Assembly: GCF_001742285.1 (NCBI RefSeq) | Contig: NZ_MIEK01000067.1 | Coordinates: 79,294-143,293 of the forward strand | Source of the DNA: Enterococcus rivorum | GTDB taxonomy: Bacteria; Bacillota; Bacilli; Lactobacillales; Enterococcaceae | Reading direction: 5' to 3' | Length of the DNA stretch: 64,000 nt | Shown: positions 7,988-20,133 of the stretch, one piece after another | Layout: the number at the start of each line of letters is the position of its first letter | How positions within the stretch are numbered: position 1 is the first letter of the stretch | The notes under the pieces: generated by a model | Told to the model about the DNA's origin: nothing | The model's database searches: none | The model's input: the letters and a program-made list of their open reading frames with translations, nothing else | Translations under genes and position numbers: made by a program

Positions 7988-9037
7988 ATGAATAAAAGTA
8001 TTTTCCTATCGCTTTGTATCATTGGAGTAGTTAGTATTTCTGGTTGTAAAGCCGATCAACCCGCTAAATCAATAGACAGTGATACTGTTATAAGTACAAT
8101 AGTTAGCGAATTATCTAGTAGCAGTCAACCAACAATGCAGAGCGAAATTGAAAAAACGTTAGGTAAAAATGAACTGATTTTTGACACACATGAGTATCAG
8201 TATGAAGTTGTTACTGGCGCCACTCAAACAACATTTGGATCCAATCCAAAACCTTTGTATACTTATGAGGAGAAATTGAAGAAGATGTTTTGGTCTAACC
8301 AACCACCATTAGGACTTATGGAAGGGAATTATTTTAGTAATCAGGGACTTGTGGATGCTGGTAACACTGGTATTGTAGAGATTGTGACAGATGATAACGG
8401 AAAAATAGTAAATGTGGAGTATCAAGAATATACCTCAAAAAATTACTATTCCTCTGAGTTTGCAGAAGTAAATAAAAGGCTATCTCATTATGCATTTTTT
8501 CAAGCCAAGAATCCAAGGACAGATACCACTTTGGCTACAATTGTTAATGGCGTGACCTTTGTTGAAAAGCAGATGCGAGAAGAAAACAGGGTAGCAGGAA
8601 ATTTTAACACGGTAAAAGGCTCCTCAACGTCGGCTAGAGAGGGCGTGATGGCGATTGCTGCTGAATTAAATGATGTGATAAGAAAAACCTCTGATACAAA
8701 ATATTTAGGGTATGCTGAAAAGTTCGATGATGGTATCACAGGTCGTTTGCAGCTTACCTTAAAAAATGGCAAAATTGATACTGTGCGCTATGATGAATAT
8801 TTTTCAGATGCTCCTGAACAGATGAAAGATCCTAAATTGCAACCTTACTACCGACAATCTAAATATTTCTCTCTAGAATACAATAAAGCGACGGAGAATA
8901 ATTTCAAAAAATTTTCTGACCAGCTGGTTCAAACTATTCTTGAAACACAAAGTCTCAAGATTGAAAATGAGAATCTAAGCAACCACCCATCTTTTGAAAC
9001 ATATTTAAAATTAGCTGAAAAAATAGAAATGGAGTAA
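7988..9037 (+). CDS. lipoprotein with FMN-binding-like domains
   Basis: 349 residues. A lipobox (SISGC, Cys20) predicts a membrane-anchored extracellular protein. VVTGATQTT (74-82) resembles the SGAT-type motif that ApbE modifies with FMN. The segment 126-220 (GIVEIVTDDNGKIVNVEYQEY, ending GSSTSAREG) and the segment near 243-330 have the fold pattern of FMN-binding domains as in PplA-like proteins, but the second motif is degenerate. It begins 65 bases after the response regulator and ends at a terminator, so it is probably in the same operon. A redox role is possible and unproven. Confidence 0.6.
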   Translation: MNKSIFLSLCIIGVVSISGCKADQPAKSIDSDTVISTIVSELSSSSQPTMQSEIEKTLGKNELIFDTHEYQYEVVTGATQTTFGSNPKPLYTYEEKLKKMFWSNQPPLGLMEGNYFSNQGLVDAGNTGIVEIVTDDNGKIVNVEYQEYTSKNYYSSEFAEVNKRLSHYAFFQAKNPRTDTTLATIVNGVTFVEKQMREENRVAGNFNTVKGSSTSAREGVMAIAAELNDVIRKTSDTKYLGYAEKFDDGITGRLQLTLKNGKIDTVRYDEYFSDAPEQMKDPKLQPYYRQSKYFSLEYNKATENNFKKFSDQLVQTILETQSLKIENENLSNHPSFETYLKLAEKIEME

Positions 9038-9070
9038 ATTTGAATTTCTGGGAATATTAAATCATTTAAA

Positions 9071-9112
9071 ATAAAACAAGCCAAACGAAAAAAATTCGGT
9101 TGGCTTGTTTTA
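9071..9112. terminator. bidirectional terminator
   Basis: Arms 9071-9087 and 9096-9112 are complementary with short A/T tails on both sides. It separates the lipoprotein gene from the convergent XRE gene. Confidence 0.8.
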
Positions 9113-9176
9113 TTTAGAATGTTAGGAATACTGAAAAATAGTTTTTGGGGAGATTCTCTATAATAAATTAATGAAA

Positions 9177-9653
9177 CTACTTGTTTCTTTTCAAATGAAA
9201 TAGAAATTTGATTCCGATTACAGAAAAAATAACTAATCCAGAAAAAATGAAAAGAAAACCAATCGGCAATAAGTAAAAGTTTTCATGAAGAATGCCAGAA
9301 GCATCCACATATTCAACAGATGTTGCTTTGATAAAAAAACAAGCAAAACCAAATAGTAGTAAAAAAGTTCCGATAATAGTAGAAATTAAATTGAATTTTG
9401 CTCGTCTTGTTTCACTACCATCTTTTATTAGTTTTTCTGTCATGTTGTTCACATTCGTTCCTCCTAGTATTAATTCATCAAGCGAAACATGAAAAATACT
9501 AGAAATAAGAATTAACATTTCAAGATCTGGAAGGTTGCGATTGTTTTCCCAATTAGATACAGCTTGCCTAGTTACGTTTAATCGTATCGCAAATTTTTCT
9601 TGTGTAAGGTTGCTTTGCTTTCTTAAATCTTTAATTTTATCTCCAAATTCCAT
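9177..9653 (-). CDS. XRE family regulator with C-terminal membrane anchor
   Basis: 158 residues. Residues 1-65 form a Cro/C1-type helix-turn-helix (IKDLRKQSNLTQEKFAIRLNVTRQAVSNWENNRNLPDLE). After a short linker come two hydrophobic segments (about 91-108 and 126-150). Membrane-tethered XRE regulators of this shape are common in Firmicutes, and their targets are mostly unknown. It lies at the edge of a region with a decayed insertion sequence and stands alone. Confidence 0.85.
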   Translation of the reverse strand: MEFGDKIKDLRKQSNLTQEKFAIRLNVTRQAVSNWENNRNLPDLEMLILISSIFHVSLDELILGGTNVNNMTEKLIKDGSETRRAKFNLISTIIGTFLLLFGFACFFIKATSVEYVDASGILHENFYLLPIGFLFIFSGLVIFSVIGIKFLFHLKRNK

Positions 9654-9969
9654 AGTAGTATAAATTCCTTTCGTTGATGTTTTTTCATCATAGAAGATTT
9701 TTAGGGTTCAAACAAGAAAGTAATGCTTGCAACAAGGAATAGAACAGGGAAAGGGCTGCTTTACATCATATAAAGCTATGTATTTCAACAATTATTTTCT
9801 CTAACAGATAAATTACAGCGAAAAAATTAAATTCAATTTTACTTCTTTTCTTTATTGGAACAGTATAAAATTAGCAGTTTCTCTAAACTTACTTGTAACT
9901 TTATTTACAAGTAGCAGAAATATTTATGGAGCAAGAAAAGCATTAAAGAGGATTTAAATGATCATAGGC
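9654..9969. other. non-coding stretch, no clear gene
   Basis: AT-rich sequence upstream of the XRE gene. It holds one small inverted repeat (8-base arms 9891-9898 and 9905-9912). The decayed transposase to the right might extend a little into it, but I could not follow it convincingly. Confidence 0.5.
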
Positions 9970-10430
9970 TAATTGATTCGATAAGAAAAATCTGACGAAT
10001 TATACTGAAGTTCAATTTTGTACTGGAAAAGAAATTTTTTACAAGAGTGACATAAGGTTTGTACTTATCAATGACCACAAATTGAACTGTTTCTCTTATT
10101 TAATAATCATAGGAATAAAGAATTTTTTCGAAGTAGTCAGTTTTCGATTATCTACGATATCCAGTAACTATCTTGTTTTGTCCATCCATAAAAACAAAGC
10201 TCATTGTCCCAGAACTTTCTTTCACAGACTTAAATAAATAAAAGTAAAAATAGCTAGTTTTGAAGGAGTTGTTTATAAAATTCTTTTAAAATCAGATAAA
10301 TAGTGGTTGTAGAGACATATTTGGTACGAGCAATTCCTGTCATAAGAGTATTTTCTTTCAGTTTCTTTGCAATGGAGAACTTGACACAAAGCTCAATCTT
10401 ACAATGGCGTTCGGTTATTTTTTTTGAATG
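9970..10430 (-). pseudogene. decayed ISL3-family transposase
   Basis: Two conserved stretches survive in different frames. One, about 10256-10425, reads TERHCKIELCVKFSIAKKL, then TLMTGIARTKYVSTTTIY and LKEFYKQ, the helix-turn-helix region of ISL3 transposases. The second, about 9980-10232, reads KSVKESSGTMSFVFMDGQNK and later RETVQFVVIDKYKPYVTLVK, matching the DDE catalytic core region. A frameshift separates the two and several stops interrupt the second. The catalytic DEFKS segment is lost at the junction. The zinc-finger N-terminus may reach to about 10500 but is unclear. No terminal inverted repeats were found. Confidence 0.75.
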
Positions 10431-10628
10431 CAGATATTGTCCAGGCTAATAAGGCTTAGGTCTCTTGTTTGTATAATTAGAATGCAGTAACCGACATAGA
10501 AAAGAGCGAACAGCATGAAGAAAAAATTAACGAGTATTTATAGTATGAGTTTTGGAGTGAATGATAAATAAAAGAATCCCTACTTTAATTAGTAGGGAAG
10601 AATGTCGTAAGTATAAAATTGATTTTGC

Positions 10629-10958
10629 TTATTGTTTTTCGTACTTAATTACAAAAGATCCTAGAATATTTTCAACACCTGTTATTTTGACTACAAGTGT
10701 ATCTCCTTTTTTTACTTTTGGATCAGATGAAGAAATAAAATTTAAATGTTCGCCAGTCTGTATAGTATACCCTAGTGTACCATCAGGAACATACTCATCT
10801 ACCGAAATTTTTACAGTTTTACCATCTAAATCTTCCCCATTTACTAAAGCAGCCTCGGCTTCTTTTGTAGAATAGTCAGCCTTAATTTCTTTAGACCCAC
10901 AGCCTACCAGTAAAATCATCAAGAAAGCCGTTACAAAAATACCCCAAATTTTTTTCAT
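10629..10958 (-). CDS. small lipoprotein, OB-fold-like, function unknown
   Basis: 109 residues. The signal peptide ends in a lipobox (ILLVGC, Cys20). The mature part includes LVNGEDLDGKTVKISVDEY and KVKKGDTLVVKITGV, a pattern like tRNA_anti-like/OB-fold domains of small Gram-positive lipoproteins. AGAGGAG lies a few bases before the ATG. It is monocistronic, in the accessory patch between the decayed transposase and ssrA. No function can be assigned. Confidence 0.75.
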   Translation of the reverse strand: MKKIWGIFVTAFLMILLVGCGSKEIKADYSTKEAEAALVNGEDLDGKTVKISVDEYVPDGTLGYTIQTGEHLNFISSSDPKVKKGDTLVVKITGVENILGSFVIKYEKQ

Positions 10959-11102
10959 TTAAATCTCCTCTTTCTGAATTTTATATCAATTACTAATAAA
11001 GTATATCAAAGTAATAAAGCCTTTGGAAGCACCAATATGGAATGACCTTGAAAATAACCTTGATGAAGTTTTCCAAACTAGAAACTAGCGGAAATGAAAA
11101 AA

Positions 11103-11133
11103 GTGAAAACCCTATTCTAAAAAGGATTTTCAC
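11103..11133 (-). terminator. terminator of ssrA
   Basis: On the minus strand, arms GTGAAAATCCT and AGGGTTTTCAC lie 30 bases past the tmRNA 3' end and are followed by TTTTTT. Confidence 0.8.
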
Positions 11134-11162
11134 TCATGATGGAAACTATTGAAAACTAATAA

Positions 11163-11527
11163 TGGAGACGGCGGGAGTCGAACCCGCGTCCAAACACATT
11201 GCCACTTAAACTTCTACGCTCATATTCGTACTATTTTAAGTTTTCGCTAGAGGTTATGCCGCACGACTGGCCCAAACTTTCGCTAGTCTGATAATCTCTT
11301 CTAATTTTTACAGACGGAAAAAATTAGTGTATCCCACTTAATTTGAGACCCTTACTCGAGCACATGGGCGATGCCGAGAGGATCTTCACTCGCTGTTTTT
11401 AGGCAGCTAAAGCGAAAGTATTGTTTTCGTTTTTAGCAGTTATATTTAACTGTAACGTTTTTACGTAGACGTAACCTACGAAGCGCAATTCAAGCTCAAC
11501 TATGCCTGTCGAATCCGTAACGTCCCC
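11163..11527 (-). ncRNA. ssrA: tmRNA (transfer-messenger RNA)
   Basis: A 365-base RNA. The 5' end (GGGGACGTTACGGATTCGAC) and 3' end (GGACGCGGGTTCGACTCCC, then CCA encoded) form the tRNA-like half with its T arm. The tag reading frame decodes as AKNENNTFALAA followed by a TAA stop, with the resume codon GCU. It rescues stalled ribosomes together with SmpB and marks the nascent peptide for proteolysis. From memory E. faecalis has AKNENNSFALAA, so the tag places the strain in Enterococcus but outside that exact type. It is a common integration site, and the neighbouring decayed IS fits that. Confidence 0.97.
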
Positions 11528-11865
11528 GTAGCATATAAAGTTCAGCAACGATTAGTATAACATATTTCTCATGATAATTAAAGAAAAAGTTCTATAGCTG
11601 TTATAGTTAATGATTTTTCAAAAATAAGTACAGAGTACTCATTTCAAGTAGCATAAAATAAAAAATGGTCGTTTAAATTAGTTGCGAGAATGGAATACAG
11701 AAAAATGACTCCTCATTAAAATAACATGTTTTTTTGAAAGAATCCCGGTAAATAACCGTATTAATTAGTTATATCTTAGTATTTATTTCCTAATGCAATG
11801 TAGGCAATCAAAAATTTTTTCAAAAGAAATCATTTCTACTTTCGGAAAAAAACTCTGGATTTCAG

Positions 11866-11894
11866 TTGTGTTTTTATAACAATTTTGCTAAACT
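11866..11894 (+). promoter_or_regulatory. promoter of the ntp operon leader
   Basis: TTGTGT and TAAACT are separated by 17 bases. The predicted start, near 11901, gives a leader of about 237 bases before the ntpF start codon. Confidence 0.55.
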
Positions 11895-11911
11895 TAACAA
11901 GCATGAATAAA

Positions 11912-11989
11912 AAATGGTTGGGCGTAAGCTTCAAGGATCAAGTTCTTCAAGGGGTGAGAAGAACAGTTTTTGAGTTTACCCCTCTTTTT
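11912..11989 (+). promoter_or_regulatory. structured leader, candidate riboswitch with terminator 1
   Basis: The segment starts GGTTGGGCGTAAGC. A 7-bp hairpin (11942-11948 with 11958-11964) places AGGGGTGA in its loop. The same bases (11950-11957) can instead pair with 11976-11983 to make a terminator stem followed by CTTTTT. The two pairings cross, so they exclude each other, as in an expression platform. The downstream operon encodes a sodium-pumping ATPase. Na+-I riboswitches (formerly the DUF1646 motif) are known to control sodium transport genes, but I could not align this sequence to that consensus. Confidence 0.5.
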
Positions 11990-12008
11990 ATAATGAAAAA
12001 TTATTGAG

Positions 12009-12057
12009 GGAATAAATGATGTTTACTTAAAAAAAAGTAGCAGATTTATTCCTTTTT
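12009..12057 (+). terminator. second terminator-like hairpin in the ntp leader
   Basis: Nine-base perfect arms (12009-12017 and 12044-12052) with an inner TACTT/AAGTA pairing are followed by five T. It lies 80 bases before ntpF, so full-length operon transcription must read through it. Confidence 0.55.
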
Positions 12058-12137
12058 CGTTGCAATAATGAGGGGTTTCGTTCATAGTAAATGTATCAGT
12101 GAAACTCAATGATACAAAGAATGACGGAGGTGATGAA

Positions 12138-12464
12138 ATGGTTTTAGAAGCACTAGAACAAATTCGGAAAGCGGAAGAGAAAGTAAGAGAACTGAAGCAC
12201 GTATCAAAAAATGAAGTTCGACAATACGAAGAGCAAAAAATGAAGGAAATAAAAGACTTGCAAACAGCTAGTAATCAAAAGGTTGTTGCAATTTTAGAAG
12301 ATTTGGAAAACATCCAAACAGAACAACTACAAAAAGAACGGGAAATTCTATTAGAAGAGGCAGAAGCAACAGAAAAACGATTTCAAGAAAAGTATCAAGA
12401 AAACAAAGCTCAAATGATTGAATACATTACAGAAAGGGTGAAAAAAGTCTATGGCAGTCAATAA
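12138..12464 (+). CDS. ntpF: V-type Na+-ATPase peripheral stalk subunit (NtpF)
   Basis: 108 residues, almost wholly charged coiled coil (KAEEKVREL...EEAEATEKRFQEKY), as expected of the peripheral stalk subunit that pairs with NtpE to hold the catalytic head still. GGAGGTG lies six bases before the ATG at 12138; an in-frame ATG 39 bases upstream has no ribosome site. It is the first gene of the operon, in the same order as E. hirae ntpFIKECGABD. Its end overlaps ntpI by 14 bases, pointing to translational coupling. Confidence 0.88.
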   Translation: MVLEALEQIRKAEEKVRELKHVSKNEVRQYEEQKMKEIKDLQTASNQKVVAILEDLENIQTEQLQKEREILLEEAEATEKRFQEKYQENKAQMIEYITERVKKVYGSQ

Positions 12465-14454
12465 AATGGAAAAAATGACAATTATCTCGGCTGCTGACAA
12501 AGAAGAAGTAATCCTACAGACGATTCAGGGGTTACAGGCGCTTGAAATGAAAGATTTTACTCATTCAAATGTAAAACAACATTATTTAGAAGAACACTTC
12601 CCTACTATTCATATGGAAGTGGATGAAACAAAGAAAAAACGTTATCAAGCAATGCTTACCAACATTCAAGACTCGTTAATGCTTATTGAGCGTTTTGCAG
12701 GAAATACCAAAAAAAGCAAACCAATCAAACGGCAAGTCCGAACTTTAGAATCAATAGAACAGTCTTTTGATGAAGAAAAAATAAACAGCTATCTAGTAGA
12801 ACTAGCAAGTTTGAAAAAAGAGCTATTAGAAACTGAAAATAAACGCAAAGAATTGCTTGTTGAGGAGAACATTTTAGGAAGATGGCAATATCTGGATGTT
12901 ATTCCTAAAAGAAAATTGACAGAATCAACAGAAATGTTGATAGGTTCGATTAATGCAGCAAATCAATTTGACTTTAAATCAGAAATTGCTAAACATGAAT
13001 CTGTTTATTTGGAGGAAATTTATCAAAGTCCTCATCATGTTTATTACAGTTTAATCTATTTAAAAGAGGACCAGATGACTCTACAAGAAATAGTAAATCA
13101 ATTTAGCTTCACTATAATGAAGTACCAATATGATGTCTTACCTAAAAAAGCGTATCAAACAATTAAATTGGAATTAGCAGGTTTAGTTGATAAAGAAAAA
13201 GAGATTAAAAAAGCGTTAGCTGTTTATCGAGAAAGAAAAGAAGAATTGTACATGGCTGAAGAGATGACTTATGCCTTTATTCATCGTGAAAATGCCAAGA
13301 AACATTTAGTGAACACCGATTACTTTTTTATTCTACAAGGCTGGTTGCCTTCAGATGAAAAAAATATGTTGTTAACTACACTAAATGAGTCCATACCGAA
13401 AGATGAATTATATGTACATTTTGATCAACCAACAGATGTTGAAATTGCTACCGATATCCCAGTTAAATTAAAAAATAACTCAGTTGTAGCACCATTTGAG
13501 ATGTTAACAGAAATGTACAGTTTACCTAAATATACGGAAATTGATCCGACCCCAATTATGACCCCATTTTACATGGTATTTTTTGGAATGATGGTTGCAG
13601 ATATCGGTTATGGTTTATTAATGTTTTTAGCAACATTGATCGTTAGTAAAACAACTATTTTACCAAAAGGAATGAAGCGTTTTTCTGATTTCTTTTTTAT
13701 CCTTTCGTTTCCGACAATTATTTGGGGTTTTATTTACAGCTCATTTTTCGGAGCTTCGTTGCCAAAAACGTTTTTAGGAATCAATTTACCTTTTCCTATT
13801 TTGTCAACAACCGAAGATGTTAACGCCATTTTAATTCTTTCAGTTGTCTTTGGTTTTATCCAAATAATGGTTGGATTAATGGTAAATGGGATTGAGTTGA
13901 CAAAGAGAAAACGATATTTGGAAAGTGTCAGCGAAAGCTTCGCTTGGCAAGGACTACTAATTGGGATTTTAATTGCAGTTCTTAGTAAACTTATTCTAAA
14001 TAGCGATGGCTTGTTTATGACAGGAGTTATAGTGGCTGTTATTTCTGCGTTATCAATCGTTATCGTACCGATTATTCAAACCAAATCAAAAGTAAAAGGG
14101 CTGGCAAAAGGACTATACGGCTTGTATGGATTAACTAGTTATATTGGTGATTTAGTGAGTTATACTCGCTTGATGGCTTTAGGTATATCTGGTGGAAGTA
14201 TTGCAGCTGCGTTTAATATGTTGGTTGCATTTATGCCGCCAATTGCAAGATTTACGGTAGGAATTCTTTTACTAGTTGTTTTACACGCATTAAATATTTT
14301 CTTAAGTTTATTGGGCGCTTATGTTCATGGTGCAAGGTTACAATATGTAGAATTTTTTGGCAAATTTTACAGCGGAGGAGGACGTGCTTTTAATCCTTTG
14401 AAAACAGAAGAAAAATATATGAATATTGAAAAAAAACAGAATTTAAAACAGTGA
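12451..14454 (+). CDS. ntpI: V-type Na+-ATPase membrane subunit a (NtpI)
   Basis: 667 residues, close to the E. hirae length. The N-terminal half (about 1-340) is soluble and coiled-coil rich. The C-terminal half has about seven to eight transmembrane segments starting near TPFYMVFFGMMVADIGYGLLM. The segment LVSYTRLMALGISGG holds an arginine expected to face the rotor glutamate and drive ion release. This is the stator half-channel subunit. It sits between ntpF and ntpK in one operon. Confidence 0.95.
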   Translation: MAVNKMEKMTIISAADKEEVILQTIQGLQALEMKDFTHSNVKQHYLEEHFPTIHMEVDETKKKRYQAMLTNIQDSLMLIERFAGNTKKSKPIKRQVRTLESIEQSFDEEKINSYLVELASLKKELLETENKRKELLVEENILGRWQYLDVIPKRKLTESTEMLIGSINAANQFDFKSEIAKHESVYLEEIYQSPHHVYYSLIYLKEDQMTLQEIVNQFSFTIMKYQYDVLPKKAYQTIKLELAGLVDKEKEIKKALAVYRERKEELYMAEEMTYAFIHRENAKKHLVNTDYFFILQGWLPSDEKNMLLTTLNESIPKDELYVHFDQPTDVEIATDIPVKLKNNSVVAPFEMLTEMYSLPKYTEIDPTPIMTPFYMVFFGMMVADIGYGLLMFLATLIVSKTTILPKGMKRFSDFFFILSFPTIIWGFIYSSFFGASLPKTFLGINLPFPILSTTEDVNAILILSVVFGFIQIMVGLMVNGIELTKRKRYLESVSESFAWQGLLIGILIAVLSKLILNSDGLFMTGVIVAVISALSIVIVPIIQTKSKVKGLAKGLYGLYGLTSYIGDLVSYTRLMALGISGGSIAAAFNMLVAFMPPIARFTVGILLLVVLHALNIFLSLLGAYVHGARLQYVEFFGKFYSGGGRAFNPLKTEEKYMNIEKKQNLKQ

Positions 14455-14943
<489 letters not shown>

Positions 14944-14965
14944 TAGTAATAAGGAGGAATAACGA

Positions 14966-15547
14966 ATGGATGCAATTGAAAAAATTGTTGAACAAATTCT
15001 TGAAAAAGGGCAAACTGAAATCCAAGATTTTGAAAAAATAGAAAAAAAGCGCATTGATGAAAATAGCAAGGCGCAACAAGAAGCGCTAGTCCTTCAGGAA
15101 ACAACGTTGATTCAAAAGAATGAAGTGAAAGCGAAGAAAAATTTTAAACAAAAGCAGAATCGTCAACAGTTAGAAATAAGACAGGGAACACTAAATAGAA
15201 AACAGGAATATTTAGAAAGTCTTTTTGCTGAAGCTGTTTCAAGTATGAACGCATGGTCAGAACCAGAATTTCAAACATTTGTTAAGCAAAGTGTAGCTCA
15301 ATTACCTATTACTGGAGAAGCATTTATTTCACTAGGAGAGTTATCTCAAGGGAAAATCAACCAAAAATGGTTGGATGACAATCAAACTGCTCAGTTAAAA
15401 TTGATCTTGAAAGACGAAACAATCGGCGGTCAAGGTGGAGTAGTGGTTGCACAATCAGGTGTAGAGTATAACTTCCTTTTCGCTAGTCTAGTTCAAGAAA
15501 TCCAAAAGCAGGAGAGTTACACCATCGCAGAAATGTTATTCAAATAG
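14966..15547 (+). CDS. ntpE: V-type Na+-ATPase peripheral stalk subunit E (NtpE)
   Basis: 193 residues. The first 100 or so are a charged coiled coil (EKIVEQILEKGQTEIQDFEK). The C-terminal part is globular and ends with a segment typical of subunit E (IGGQGGVVVAQSGVEYNFLFASLVQEI). With NtpF it forms the stator stalk. AAGGAGG lies eight bases before the ATG. It is 22 bases after ntpK and 11 before ntpC. Confidence 0.93.
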   Translation: MDAIEKIVEQILEKGQTEIQDFEKIEKKRIDENSKAQQEALVLQETTLIQKNEVKAKKNFKQKQNRQQLEIRQGTLNRKQEYLESLFAEAVSSMNAWSEPEFQTFVKQSVAQLPITGEAFISLGELSQGKINQKWLDDNQTAQLKLILKDETIGGQGGVVVAQSGVEYNFLFASLVQEIQKQESYTIAEMLFK

Positions 15548-15558
15548 GAGGATTAAAG

Positions 15559-16560
15559 ATGAAAGAAACAGCATACAATCAAATAAATCCTCTGATTCGA
15601 TTAAAAGAAACAGAGCTGCTAACAATTCCGCAATACGAACAATTATTACAAGCGACATCTATTGATGGAGTGAAAGAAATCTTAAAAAATACGATTTATG
15701 GTACGCATTTAAGTAACGATTTTGAAGAAAATTTTGAGTACATTTATTCAAAAGAACAAGGTGAGCTGTATGAATGGCTCTATGAAATGGCCCCTGAAAC
15801 AGAAGTTGTCTCTATTTATACTTCTCGTTTTACTTTTCATAATCTGAAAGTTTTAACAAAAGCTGAAGTAACAGGCAAGAATTTGGATCATTTATTTATT
15901 AATGATGGAAGATATTCCTTAGAAACAATAAAAAGCGCTATTCATACTAGGATGTCAACTGAGTTATCTGAACCGATTATGCAGGCAGTTTGCGAAGTAA
16001 CGGATTACCTAGAAGAATCTAACTTGCTTCAAGCAATTGATATCATCTATGATCGCACCTATTTAACTTACCAACGACAACTAGCTGACAAATTGGGCTA
16101 TCAAGACATTTTAGAAGAAGTAACGTCATTTATTGATTTAACTAATATTTCGATTATGGCAAGAGGAATTGTTCAAGGGCAAAGTGAAAATTTTTTATCA
16201 ACTGTTTTGTCTAGTTCTGGAAGTATTTCAAAAAATATTTTCTTAGATTTTACAGAAAAATCACTTGTAACATTCACAGAATTTCTTTTAACGACTAAAT
16301 ACAGTTATACGTTGATACCAATTATTTCTCAAGATACTAAGGAAATAGATTTAGTCGCTTTCGAAAAAATAAAAGATGATTATTTAACTGGAATGTATGA
16401 TAAAGCCAGAGTTGTAGCTTTTGGTCCATTACCGCTACTAGCTTTTCTGAATGCAAAAGAAGTGGAATGGAAAAATTTGCGTCTGATTCTAATTGGAAAA
16501 CGCAGTGGTTTTTCAGTTGAACAAGTGAGAGAAAGGATGCGGTTGACTGATGGGGCATAA
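15559..16560 (+). CDS. ntpC: V-type Na+-ATPase subunit C/d (NtpC)
   Basis: 333 residues, mainly helical, the V-ATPase subunit d/C family, which caps the membrane ring and couples it to the central shaft. Typical stretches are [21 protein letters not shown] and the late [35 protein letters not shown] precedes the start. The last 11 bases overlap ntpG. Confidence 0.93.
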   Translation: MKETAYNQINPLIRLKETELLTIPQYEQLLQATSIDGVKEILKNTIYGTHLSNDFEENFEYIYSKEQGELYEWLYEMAPETEVVSIYTSRFTFHNLKVLTKAEVTGKNLDHLFINDGRYSLETIKSAIHTRMSTELSEPIMQAVCEVTDYLEESNLLQAIDIIYDRTYLTYQRQLADKLGYQDILEEVTSFIDLTNISIMARGIVQGQSENFLSTVLSSSGSISKNIFLDFTEKSLVTFTEFLLTTKYSYTLIPIISQDTKEIDLVAFEKIKDDYLTGMYDKARVVAFGPLPLLAFLNAKEVEWKNLRLILIGKRSGFSVEQVRERMRLTDGA

Positions 16561-16861
16561 AATTGGTGTGATTGGCGACAGAGACTCTGTGATGCCTTTT
16601 AAACTATTTGGTTTTGAAGTCACTTATGCAGTATCAAGCCGACAAATCCGTGAAACAATTGAAAGAATGGCTGAAGAAAAATTTGGTGTAATCTTTATTA
16701 CAGAAGATGCAGCAAAATTAGCTATTGAAACGATTGAACGATACAAGGTAGAAGTTACGCCAGCCATTATATTAATACCAAGTCATAATGGAACGAGCGG
16801 TATTGGTAGGCAAGAGGTACAGGACAATGTTGAAAAAGCGATAGGGCAAAACATTTTGTAA
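16550..16861 (+). CDS. ntpG: V-type Na+-ATPase subunit F (NtpG)
   Basis: 103 residues, Rossmann-like V-ATPase subunit F, known as NtpG in E. hirae. It begins [20 protein letters not shown], where GDxDSVxxFkLxG is the family hallmark, and contains [13 protein letters not shown]. It binds NtpD to form the central rotating shaft. It starts inside the end of ntpC. A 115-base gap with no gene separates it from ntpA, the longest spacer in the operon. Confidence 0.95.
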   Translation: MGHKIGVIGDRDSVMPFKLFGFEVTYAVSSRQIRETIERMAEEKFGVIFITEDAAKLAIETIERYKVEVTPAIILIPSHNGTSGIGRQEVQDNVEKAIGQNIL

Positions 16862-16976
16862 TCAATTTGTAGAACGATAGTTTAATGAATATTGCTTTAA
16901 TCACAGTGAATGAACTATTTTATGATACAAGAAAGTTGAGAATCAGCTTGACCCTTTCACTAAAGGAGGAATGACG

Positions 16977-20127
<3,151 letters not shown>

Positions 20128-20133
20128 TAGAGT

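Noticed and set aside
9891..9912. Small inverted repeat ACTTGTAA/TTACAAGT as an IS end
   Set aside because: It does not resemble ISL3 termini and has no partner on the other side of the transposase remnant.
10515..10571. An 18-codon frame starting MKKKLTSIYS
   Set aside because: It lies in the decayed IS region, has no ribosome site and no sign of selection; probably chance or a gene remnant.
11026..11088. A short frame reading PIWNDLENNLDEVFQTRN before a stop, resembling the end of a protein
   Set aside because: Too short to identify and without an upstream body; could be a gene remnant, but I cannot support it.
16862..16976. An internal promoter or small gene between ntpG and ntpA
   Set aside because: No clear -35/-10 pair or open frame with a ribosome site was visible, though the gap is long for this operon.
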